Assembly (NCBI GenBank): GCA_026396945.1 | Contig: JAPLVX010000064.1 | Span: forward strand, 1-11,215 | Reading direction: 5' to 3' | Source: Candidatus Falkowiibacteriota bacterium | GTDB lineage: Bacteria; Patescibacteriota; Patescibacteriia; Patescibacteriales; UBA12465 | DNA length: 11,215 nucleotides | Shown: piece by piece, positions 1 to 5,446 of the stretch | How positions within the stretch are numbered: position 1 is the first letter of the stretch | Layout: each line of letters opens with the position of its first letter | Notes under the pieces: generated by a model | Databases searched by the model: none | The model's input: only the letters and a program-made list of their open reading frames with translations | What the model was told of the DNA's origin: nothing | Translations under genes and position numbers: made by a program

Positions 1-2
1 CC

Positions 3-560
3 GAGTATGGATTGAGCCTAGAAATCGCCGCTACCCTAACTAATGAAAAAGAATTGGCTAATTGGACCGAGGAAGTTATCTCCGAACTTTTTGCCTGGAC
101 CAAGGCTAAGGGCGAACCAGTGGCCACTCAAGACAAGTGGCTGGCTCGTCTCGCCGGTAACTGGATCAGCGGTGAATTATTAAAACATTTAAATTCCGAC
201 GGCCAAAAAATTAAGGATCTAAAAATCACGGCGGAGAATATGGCGGAACTAGTCGGTTTGATAGCCGATGGCAAAATAAATTCTTCGGCCGGACAAACCA
301 TTTTAGAAATTATGTATAAAAAGGGCGGCGATCCGGAAGATATCATGAAAGAATTAGATTTGGGGCAAAACGACGATAATCCGGAAATAGAGGCGGTGAT
401 TAAAGCGATAATAAAAAGCAATCCTGATCAATTAGCCGAATATAAAAAGGGAAAACTTAATGTCATCCAATTTTTTATCGGTCAGGTTATGGCCCAAACT
501 AAGGGTCGCGCTAACCCAAAAATCGCGCGCGCGCTCTTGGAAAAAAATTTGAAGTCATGA
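3..560 (+). CDS. gatB: Aspartyl/glutamyl-tRNA amidotransferase subunit B, C-terminal part (5' end outside window)
   Basis: GatB is the kinase/transamidase subunit of the GatCAB complex, which converts misacylated Glu-tRNA(Gln) or Asp-tRNA(Asn) to the amide form using ammonia from GatA. Only about 186 codons are present. The frame is open to the left edge, and the first visible residues, EYGLS, match the GatB linker (E-Y-G-L followed by an 'L-T-x-x-K-E-L-A' helix). The rest is the helical GatB/YqeY tail domain that binds tRNA. It ends with the family hallmark GQVMAQTKGRANPK and a short helix before the stop, so the C-terminus is complete. The TTG at 12 is an internal leucine codon, not a start. 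The kinase core and zinc-site region are upstream of the window. The stop is TGA, unlike the TAA stops of its neighbours. It converges on miaA across a hairpin terminator. Confidence 0.93.
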   Translation, partial: EYGLSLEIAATLTNEKELANWTEEVISELFAWTKAKGEPVATQDKWLARLAGNWISGELLKHLNSDGQKIKDLKITAENMAELVGLIADGKINSSAGQTILEIMYKKGGDPEDIMKELDLGQNDDNPEIEAVIKAIIKSNPDQLAEYKKGKLNVIQFFIGQVMAQTKGRANPKIARALLEKNLKS

Positions 561-566
561 TCACCT

Positions 567-592
567 AACCCGCAATTATAACCCGCAATTAT
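567..592 (+). repeat. 13-bp tandem direct repeat (two copies) after gatB
   Basis: Two exact adjacent copies of AACCCGCAATTAT lie at 567-579 and 580-592, immediately after the gatB stop. This looks like a simple local duplication in the 3' untranslated region. No function is evident, and it is not part of the downstream terminator hairpin. Confidence 0.8.
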
Positions 593-625
593 ATAAGCTC
601 AGTAAAAAATAATATTTACTTAAAT

Positions 626-660
626 AAAAAAGACCGGCTGTCTGCCGGTCTTTTTGTTTT
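626..660. terminator. Bidirectional intrinsic terminator between gatB and miaA
   Basis: A 7-bp G+C-rich stem, GACCGGC (632-638) with GCCGGTC (644-650), closes a 5-nt loop. It is flanked by six A's upstream (626-631) and a T-tract downstream (651-660, interrupted by one G). The A/T flanks extend the stem and give a U-run after the hairpin on either strand. It can therefore end both gatB (plus) and miaA (minus), which converge here. Confidence 0.9.
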
Positions 661-679
661 AAAGGCTGGCTAAATATTA

Positions 680-1621
680 TTATTGGCGCCATTTCCTAAT
701 TTCAATTTCTGCCTTCTTGAAACTTTTAAGCCAAACGATTTTCTGCCCCTGCTTTTCCCAGCGCTTAAACCAGGTTAATTGGCGCTTAGCAAATTGCCGA
801 ATCGCGATATTTAAATCAATTACCATTTTATCGTAAGCGATTTTTTTTTGTAAATAATAAGCGACGAATTTGTATTCCAGGCCAAAACTTTCTAGGCGTT
901 GCCAAGATAAACCATTTTTATGAAGGCGTTTTACTTCAGCAATTAAATCTTCTTTTTCTAAACGCTCGAGTAGGCGATCCTGAATCTTCGTCCGTAAAAT
1001 TTCTTTGGCTGGTTTTAAACCCAAAACTAAAAAATTATACGGTGAAGCTGATTTTTTTGGCAGAACACTCCCCTGCTCGACAATTTCTAGATAGCGAATT
1101 AAGCGCCGCAAATTTTTCCGATCGCTCTCATTTATTTTCTCGGCAAAAGCCGGATTAAGACCAGAAATTTTATCATAGACTTCGGCCGCGTTCAACTTTT
1201 CTAAACGGGAACGTTTTTTATCATCCGGTTTTGTCCCGCTTAAGTCATAATTATCAACTAAGGCCTGTAAATATAAACCGGAGCCACCGACAATAATCGG
1301 TAATTTCCCTGCCTGTAAAATTTTATCGATTGCGGCAAAAGCTAATTTTTGATACTGGGCTAAATCAAACTTTTTCGCCGGCGAAATAACGTCAATTAAA
1401 TGATAAGCAATTTTTCTCTGACCAATCCGATAATCTTTCAAATCCTTACCGGTGCCGATATCCATTCCTTTATAAACCTGCCGACTATCGGCCGAAATGA
1501 TTTCACCCCTAAAAACATCGGCTAAGGCGACAGCTAGTTTAGTTTTGCCGCTGGCGGTCGGCCCGAGAATGACTAAAACTTGAGGTAAATTTTTATTTAA
1601 TTTCTTAAGCTTATTTGACAT
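680..1621 (-). CDS. miaA: tRNA dimethylallyltransferase (isopentenyltransferase) MiaA
   Basis: MiaA transfers the dimethylallyl group of DMAPP to N6 of A37 in tRNAs reading UNN codons, giving i6A37, the substrate of MiaB. The 313-aa length is normal for the family. The P-loop GPTASGKT is at residues 20-27. The acceptor/active-site segment SADSRQVYKGMDIGTGK is at about 43-59, with Asp45 as the likely catalytic residue. The DMAPP-site segment HLIDV.SP and the GGSGLYLQAL motif follow, then the helical swivel domain. The common bacterial GTAKP segment reads GTGKD here; the residues I regard as essential are intact. The ATG at 1621 places the P-loop where expected. No Shine-Dalgarno is visible, but a TATAAT lies 11 nt upstream, suggesting a very short leader. 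It is downstream of miaB on the same strand, about 350 bp away, so the two are probably transcribed separately. Confidence 0.96.
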   Translation of the reverse strand: MSNKLKKLNKNLPQVLVILGPTASGKTKLAVALADVFRGEIISADSRQVYKGMDIGTGKDLKDYRIGQRKIAYHLIDVISPAKKFDLAQYQKLAFAAIDKILQAGKLPIIVGGSGLYLQALVDNYDLSGTKPDDKKRSRLEKLNAAEVYDKISGLNPAFAEKINESDRKNLRRLIRYLEIVEQGSVLPKKSASPYNFLVLGLKPAKEILRTKIQDRLLERLEKEDLIAEVKRLHKNGLSWQRLESFGLEYKFVAYYLQKKIAYDKMVIDLNIAIRQFAKRQLTWFKRWEKQGQKIVWLKSFKKAEIEIRKWRQ

Positions 1622-1632
1622 AAATATTAGGT

Positions 1633-1638
1633 ATTATA
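1633..1638 (-). promoter_or_regulatory. Candidate -10 box for a nearly leaderless miaA transcript
   Basis: The minus strand reads TATAAT here, ending 11 nt before the miaA ATG. A start about 7 nt downstream would leave a leader of roughly 5 nt. No convincing -35 and no Shine-Dalgarno are seen. A chance match in A+T-rich DNA is possible. Confidence 0.45.
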
Positions 1639-1700
1639 TAATTAAAGTAGCTTTGAGTGGCCTTACTATTTAAAGTCGAATCGTTCATTCTAATTTTAAT

Positions 1701-1730
1701 TTAACAGCTAAAAAAATTTACGCCTATGAA
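1701..1730 (+). promoter_or_regulatory. Weak candidate promoter for the plus-strand unit between miaA and miaB
   Basis: TTAACA (1701-1706, 5 of 6 bases of the -35 consensus) is followed after 18 nt by TATGAA (1725-1730, 4 of 6 of the -10). It would start a transcript near 1737 running to the terminator at 1899-1949. The evidence is weak alone and gains only from the downstream terminator. If this is the real promoter, the ATG at 1726 lies inside the -10, and the ORF would have to start at the in-frame ATG 1738. Confidence 0.25.
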
Positions 1731-1845
1731 AAAGTTAATGTCGTCAACCAAAAAATTTGTAAGCTGTAAAGAAGTTACCTGTCCGATGACTGCAAGCTGT
1801 GTTAACCTTGCCGGGGTGTCACTGTCTCAATTATCAATCGCCTGA
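1726..1845 (+). CDS. Possible 39-aa Cys-containing small protein (unrecognised)
   Basis: An ATG-initiated frame of 39 codons ends at TGA 1843-1845. The product begins MKKLMSSTKKF and has three cysteines at residues 14, 19 and 25 (C-x4-C-x5-C, around SCKEVTCPMTASC). A second in-frame ATG is at 1738. I do not recognise the family. The CKE...C pattern loosely recalls DUF1059 proteins, but the spacing and the rest of the sequence do not match. No ribosome binding site is visible, though that is true of most genes in this window. It lies in the only sizeable gap on the left side and upstream of a plus-strand terminator, which is the main reason for listing it. It may equally be a chance ORF within a non-coding RNA gene or a remnant. 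Confidence 0.2.
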   Translation: MKKLMSSTKKFVSCKEVTCPMTASCVNLAGVSLSQLSIA

Positions 1846-1949
1846 AAAAGATAAAAGTAAGGTCAATTGGTTAACAATTGAGACGAGAAGACAAGAAGAG
1901 GAGTTAAAACGAAACTTAAATAGTTTTAGTCAACTCCTTTTTTTATTTT
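1737..1949 (+). ncRNA. Candidate plus-strand small RNA / small transcription unit between miaB and miaA
   Basis: No long gene occupies 1622-1970, yet the plus strand carries a hairpin followed by a T-tract (1899-1949), so some transcript should end there. Upstream are several possible stems: GCAAG/CTTGC (1792-1796 with 1807-1811), a perfect 9-bp pairing GTCTCAATT/AATTGAGAC (1824-1832 with 1876-1884), and a competing local hairpin TCAATTG/CAATTGA (1863-1869 with 1875-1881). The unit would be about 210 nt. I tested it by eye against SRP RNA, tmRNA, RNase P RNA and 6S RNA and saw none of their signature motifs. The 5' end is a guess. It could instead be the mRNA of the 39-codon ORF or an antisense RNA reaching the miaB 3' end. 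Confidence 0.35.
1899..1949 (+). terminator. Intrinsic terminator, plus strand, upstream of the miaB stop
   Basis: AGGAGTT (1899-1905) pairs with AACTCCT (1932-1938). An inner AAAAC/GTTTT helix (1906-1910 with 1923-1927) is separated from the outer stem by a small bulge, and a run of seven T's then ATTTT follows (1938-1949). On the minus strand the hairpin is not followed by a U-run, so it serves plus-strand transcription, implying a plus-strand unit to its left. Confidence 0.65.
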
Positions 1950-1981
1950 ATAAACTATCTTTTTTTTATTTTATAAACTCC
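1937..1981. repeat. About 22-bp tandem repeat overlapping the miaB stop codon
   Basis: Two near-identical copies of a C + T(7-8) + ATTTTATAAACT unit lie at 1937-1958 and 1959-1981, followed by another CTTTTTTTA start. They differ in one T and in the last bases. The second copy contains the last codons and the TAA stop of miaB (minus strand), so the duplication abuts or extends the gene end. Confidence 0.7.
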
Positions 1982-3383
1982 TTTTTTTTACCAGTTCCCC
2001 CTCTAAACCAAAGCTTTTGGCGGTTTTAATTTTGACTTTAACGAATTGTCCGATCAAATCTTTGGCCAGGCGCGGTTTATTTCCAAAACTAACTAACTTA
2101 TAAGAATCGGTGCGGCCCAAATAGTCACCAGCGCGATTTCGTCCTTCAACTAAAACCTCGACTTCCCGGCCTAAATATTCTCGATTTTTAGCGAGAGCGC
2201 TCTTCTTTAAAATTTCATTCAATATTTTAGCTCGTTTGTTTTTCTCAAGCGCGCTAATATTATCTTTCAAATTATAGGCGGCCGTGCCCGAGCGGGGACT
2301 ATAGGGCGAAATATAGGCTAAATCAAATTGTAAATTTTTAAATAATTTAACACTATTTTGAAACCGATCTTTGGTTTCTCCGGGGAAACCGACAATTATA
2401 TCGGTCGAAATGGCGATCCCGGGTTTAGCCGCCCGAATTTTTTTAATTAAGGCGCTAAATTTTTCAACTGTATACTTGCGATTCATGGCGCGCAGAATTT
2501 GATTGTCACCGGATTGAACGGCGATATGCAGATGGCGGCAAATTTTAGGAGACGAACCAATTACTTTAATTAACTCGTCGCTCAAATCTTTAGGGTGGCT
2601 GGAGGAAAACCGAAGCCAAAATTTTCCCGGGATTAAGCTAAGCAACCTTAATAATTTAGCAAAATTAATGGGTTCCCCAGCTTTTGTTTTACGGGAAACT
2701 TGATAACTATTTACATTCTGAGCAATTAAAATTATTTCCTTATAACCCGCTTTGATTAAAGCCTTGACTTCACGAAGAATATCCTCAACCGGACGATAAA
2801 CTTCAGGGCCGCGGGCATAAGGCACAACACAATAAGAACAAAAATTATTACAGCCATTACCGATCGGGACATAGGCGCTGAATTTATTCTCATACTTGGA
2901 AATAATAGTTAAATATTTTTCTCCACTCAGCTCTCTTAATTCGGTTAGATTTAATAACTTGGTTTTAGTCCCCAAATTATTGTTCTCTTTATTCTTTCGA
3001 TTATTCTTATTTATTTTCCGGCCGCCGTCTACTTTAGCTTGAACTAAGCCTGACTTCTGCAATAGTTTTAACAAGTTTGGCGTCGCGGCTATAGGCAAAA
3101 ATAGATCAACTAGTTTTGCCAAACGTCTTTTAACATCTTGGCGCTGGCTCAGACAACCAGTGATTATTAACCGGCAACTAGAATTAAATTTTTTAATCTG
3201 ATTAGCTAGGCCATAAGCGCGATCCTCGGCCGCCTGGCGGACACCGCAAGTGTTAATGATCACTAAATCGGCTAATTTAAAATCAGCTACCGCTTGGTAG
3301 TCATTAGTCTCTAAATAAGCGCCGAGGCGCTCGCTGTCAGATTTATTCATCTGACAACCGATAGTAATAATATGATAAGTCAT
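1971..3383 (-). CDS. miaB: tRNA-2-methylthio-N6-dimethylallyladenosine synthase MiaB (radical SAM methylthiotransferase)
   Basis: MiaB converts i6A37 to ms2i6A37 using two [4Fe-4S] clusters and SAM. Numbered from ATG 3383 (470 aa), the N-terminal MTTase domain has GCQMN with Cys10, NTCGVR with Cys46 and TGCLSQR with Cys77. The radical-SAM motif GCNNFCSYC has Cys178, Cys182 and Cys185. LHIAVQSG and STDIIVGFPGET follow, then a C-terminal TRAM domain (about 397-464). Residues about 119-141 form an Asn/Lys-rich insert between domains. The usual RGREXSRP segment reads RGPEVYRP. MiaB is preferred over RimO or MtaB because of miaA next door and the close match to MiaB motifs. An in-frame TTG at 3401 would add six residues; AGAAGG lies only 3 nt before it, too close to settle the start, and ATG fits family N-termini better. 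The stop lies in a tandem repeat. Confidence 0.94.
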   Translation of the reverse strand: MTYHIITIGCQMNKSDSERLGAYLETNDYQAVADFKLADLVIINTCGVRQAAEDRAYGLANQIKKFNSSCRLIITGCLSQRQDVKRRLAKLVDLFLPIAATPNLLKLLQKSGLVQAKVDGGRKINKNNRKNKENNNLGTKTKLLNLTELRELSGEKYLTIISKYENKFSAYVPIGNGCNNFCSYCVVPYARGPEVYRPVEDILREVKALIKAGYKEIILIAQNVNSYQVSRKTKAGEPINFAKLLRLLSLIPGKFWLRFSSSHPKDLSDELIKVIGSSPKICRHLHIAVQSGDNQILRAMNRKYTVEKFSALIKKIRAAKPGIAISTDIIVGFPGETKDRFQNSVKLFKNLQFDLAYISPYSPRSGTAAYNLKDNISALEKNKRAKILNEILKKSALAKNREYLGREVEVLVEGRNRAGDYLGRTDSYKLVSFGNKPRLAKDLIGQFVKVKIKTAKSFGLEGELVKKRSL

Positions 3384-3447
3384 ACAAAAGTATTCTGACA
3401 AAAGCCTTCTAAATCACCTAAAATTATCGACCTTAATTATTCTAATA

Positions 3448-3453
3448 ATTATA
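3448..3453 (-). promoter_or_regulatory. Weak candidate -10 box upstream of miaB
   Basis: The minus strand reads TATAAT in the roughly 100-bp gap between the glycosyltransferase stop and miaB. It would give a leader of about 58 nt to ATG 3383. There is no recognisable -35, and the area is very A+T-rich, so miaB could also be read through from the upstream gene. Confidence 0.3.
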
Positions 3454-3482
3454 GCCCTAATAATATAGGTATTTGGTTTCTC

Positions 3483-5315
3483 TTACTGGCTACCCGTTGG
3501 TAGTAAAACCGGGCTCGAAGAAACAACGCTTAATTTATACAAAGAGAAAGTCTGATCAATTTTTTTAACCAAGCTTATCCCTAAATTGACTTTAGCTAAC
3601 TTAGTGTTGTTTAAATAATCAATATCCTTGGGGGCGAAAGAAAAATTATAATAATAGAGAGGAGAAATTTTAGCCAACTGAGCGTAATAATAATTCATGT
3701 TATCATCATTTAGGAGCCCAACTAGAACTTTCCTTTCCGGGAATAAAAATTTATCGTAATATTGCGTAACAATTATCGCCTGCGGCTCGGTTAATTCAAC
3801 CACCAGCGCGCTCGACGTCTTAGCTGCGTAATTATTAGTCGCGAGATAAGCTAAGCCTTCCTCTGACCCGAACATCACAAAGATAATCGAGCTAAAGGCA
3901 ATTATCAAGACACTGACCATTTGCAAGGCATTGCTCCAATAAATCGGCAAGCGCTGCCAATAATATTTCCCCTCTTCACCCGGTTCAATTACCGTCCGAC
4001 TGATTTTAATTTTAACAATGAATAAAGACGCGAGGGGAATAAAAAATAAATAAATCGGCAACCAATAACGGGTATAAGAATTACCAATCGTAAAACTTTT
4101 GGGATCGGGATTATCATTAAATTGCCAAGAACCATAATAAAAAATTAAAATAGTTGAAGTTAAAATTAGGCTTAACAGATAAACTAAATAGCGACGCTTA
4201 AAGTGAAAAAAATTATCAGATATGAGCATCATGATGCCCCAAAAACCTAAAAATAAAAGCCAGCCGAACATGCGCCAAAAATAATAATAAAAAATCTTGA
4301 CTGATAATTTTAAATTAAAACCAAAATAAAAAATATTATTAGTTAGGGTCGTAAAAAATTTTTGGTAGCTACTGGGAGAAAAAGCTGCCCGAGAAATCAC
4401 TAAATTTTTACCAGCCTGAGAAATATCCGCTAAAGATTGATTCATCTGGCCATAACCGCCGTAAAGAGGGGCGCTGTATAGAATCTGATTATAATAAAAA
4501 GCGGGTAGGAGCGCTAAAATCAAACCTAAACCAAAAAGAATCGGCTTCAACCAGCCGGCGCGGCGAATATTAAAAACCCAAACTAGAAATAAGAGCGGTC
4601 CGAGCCAAATAAGTTCCGAGGCTCGAGTCATGAGCGCTAAACCAAAAAATATTCCCGCCAAAAAGGCTAACAAAAATCCCAGATAAATATTTTTGTTAAT
4701 TTTTGTGCTAAAAAAATGGCGGGTTTGATAAGAATATTTTTTATCAATAAAATAAGCTAAAAAGTAAAAACCAATAATTACAAAAACAACAAACAGAACA
4801 TTGTGAAACATGCTCCGTACCGTATAATAAATATAAACCGGAAAAGTCGCCATTAAAAAAGCCGAAATTAAAGCGACCCGTTCGGAAAATATTCTTTTAA
4901 CCAATCCATAAAAGAAAATAATTCCTAGGGCGGCAAATATTGGAGTCAAATACGGGATTATCCAAGCGCCTAACCAGGCGGCGATTTTACCAAAAATTAA
5001 AATGATACCCAAGAAACTAATCGGTTTTAACCAACCCCAATCGCTCCGGAAGCTTCGCGGATGCACCAAATCATGAGAACTTAAATTTATCGGTTCAAAA
5101 ACGGATAGACTCCCGGTGGCGCTAAAATTCTCGGTAAAAAAATAATTAGCGGTTTCGTCCGGTGAACTCCATTTTATTTGACCATCACTGGCCAATTGCT
5201 CGTAGTTATAATAAGAAGTGGCCAAACAAAACCCGAAGGCCAAGACTAAAACAATAATCCCGCTCCAGGTCCAGGTTTTAGTTAAAGCTAAAATTCTATT
5301 ATTTAATCGCGACAT
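3483..5315 (-). CDS. Polytopic membrane glycosyltransferase, GT-C fold, GT39/ArnT-like
   Basis: The 610-aa protein has about 12 hydrophobic segments (first at about 19-35, last at about 462-483) and a roughly 125-residue C-terminal soluble tail. The long first extracytoplasmic loop carries SSPDETANYFF with the acidic pair Asp53-Glu54, in the position of the catalytic Asp/Glu of GT-C enzymes such as protein mannosyltransferases and ArnT. It is followed by PYLTPIFAALGIIFFYGLVKR and a segment ending in VYIYYTVRSMFHN (about 121-172), typical of the family. GNSYTRYWLPIY (411-422) matches the conserved late RYxLP-type motif. Such enzymes transfer a sugar from a polyprenyl-phosphate donor to a lipid, glycan or protein outside the membrane. 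The acceptor cannot be told from sequence. It is divergent from the 670-aa membrane protein and may share regulation with it. The ATG start has no visible Shine-Dalgarno. Confidence 0.8.
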   Translation of the reverse strand: MSRLNNRILALTKTWTWSGIIVLVLAFGFCLATSYYNYEQLASDGQIKWSSPDETANYFFTENFSATGSLSVFEPINLSSHDLVHPRSFRSDWGWLKPISFLGIILIFGKIAAWLGAWIIPYLTPIFAALGIIFFYGLVKRIFSERVALISAFLMATFPVYIYYTVRSMFHNVLFVVFVIIGFYFLAYFIDKKYSYQTRHFFSTKINKNIYLGFLLAFLAGIFFGLALMTRASELIWLGPLLFLVWVFNIRRAGWLKPILFGLGLILALLPAFYYNQILYSAPLYGGYGQMNQSLADISQAGKNLVISRAAFSPSSYQKFFTTLTNNIFYFGFNLKLSVKIFYYYFWRMFGWLLFLGFWGIMMLISDNFFHFKRRYLVYLLSLILTSTILIFYYGSWQFNDNPDPKSFTIGNSYTRYWLPIYLFFIPLASLFIVKIKISRTVIEPGEEGKYYWQRLPIYWSNALQMVSVLIIAFSSIIFVMFGSEEGLAYLATNNYAAKTSSALVVELTEPQAIIVTQYYDKFLFPERKVLVGLLNDDNMNYYYAQLAKISPLYYYNFSFAPKDIDYLNNTKLAKVNLGISLVKKIDQTFSLYKLSVVSSSPVLLPTGSQ

Positions 5316-5348
5316 AAAAATAAATCAGGGCCAGCGGCTCTGGTCTTA

Positions 5349-5377
5349 AATTTAGCAAAAATTACCACTTTTAGCAA
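5349..5377 (-). promoter_or_regulatory. Candidate promoter of the GT39-like gene
   Basis: On the minus strand, TTGCTA (5377-5372) and TAAATT (5354-5349) are separated by exactly 17 nt, and a TGC precedes the -10. Each hexamer matches 4 of 6 consensus bases. The leader would be about 27 nt. Confidence 0.4.
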
Positions 5378-5387
5378 GAATTTGCTA
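5353..5387. promoter_or_regulatory. TAGCAA repeats in the shared divergent promoter region (possible operator)
   Basis: An inverted repeat TAGCAA-GAAT-TTGCTA (5372-5387) overlaps both the minus-strand -35 and the first bases of the plus-strand -10. A third TAGCAA half-site is at 5353-5358. The arrangement could be bound by a regulator of both membrane-protein genes. No regulator gene is in the window, so this is only a pattern. Confidence 0.3.
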
Positions 5388-5391
5388 TGAT
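5383..5391 (+). promoter_or_regulatory. Candidate extended -10 promoter of the 670-aa membrane protein gene
   Basis: TGC-TATGAT (TATGAT matches 5 of 6 of TATAAT, with an upstream TGN extension) lies about 55 nt before the ATG at 5447. A weak -35 such as TTACCA (5362-5367) sits 18 nt upstream. The leader would be about 49 nt, without a Shine-Dalgarno. Confidence 0.45.
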
Positions 5392-5446
5392 ATTAATATA
5401 TTTTTCTACTTTATTTTAAAAATTTTTTATTAATCCTAAAATTACC

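Noticed and set aside
12..14. TTG as the start of a small protein at the left edge
   Set aside because: The frame continues to the window edge, and the residues before it (E-Y-G) fit the GatB linker, so this is the interior of gatB.
128..421. 97-codon minus-strand ORF inside gatB
   Set aside because: It is antisense to a strongly conserved GatB C-terminal domain, so it is a shadow frame.
558..560. Recoded UGA (Gly) as in Gracilibacteria/Absconditabacteria
   Set aside because: The TGA sits exactly at the expected GatB C-terminus, and the long ORFs here contain no in-frame TGA needing readthrough.
1737..1949. Assignment of the plus-strand unit to SRP RNA, 6S RNA, tmRNA or RNase P RNA
   Set aside because: Signature motifs of these RNAs are not visible, and there is no tRNA-like end or GGAAG-type SRP loop.
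1799..2029. 76-codon plus-strand ORF starting at a GTG
   Set aside because: It runs through the terminator and T-rich repeat (poly-Leu/Phe) and antisense into the miaB 3' end. The composition is repeat-derived and no family resemblance is seen.
3384..3401. Six-codon N-terminal extension of MiaB from TTG 3401
   Set aside because: The AGAAGG before it is only 3 nt away, too close for normal initiation. The ATG at 3383 places the first cluster cysteine at residue 10, as usual for the family.
3435..3450. Perfect inverted repeat AATTATT-CT-AATAATT upstream of miaB as a terminator or operator
   Set aside because: It is pure A/T with a 2-nt centre and no U-run, likely a chance palindrome in A+T-rich DNA.
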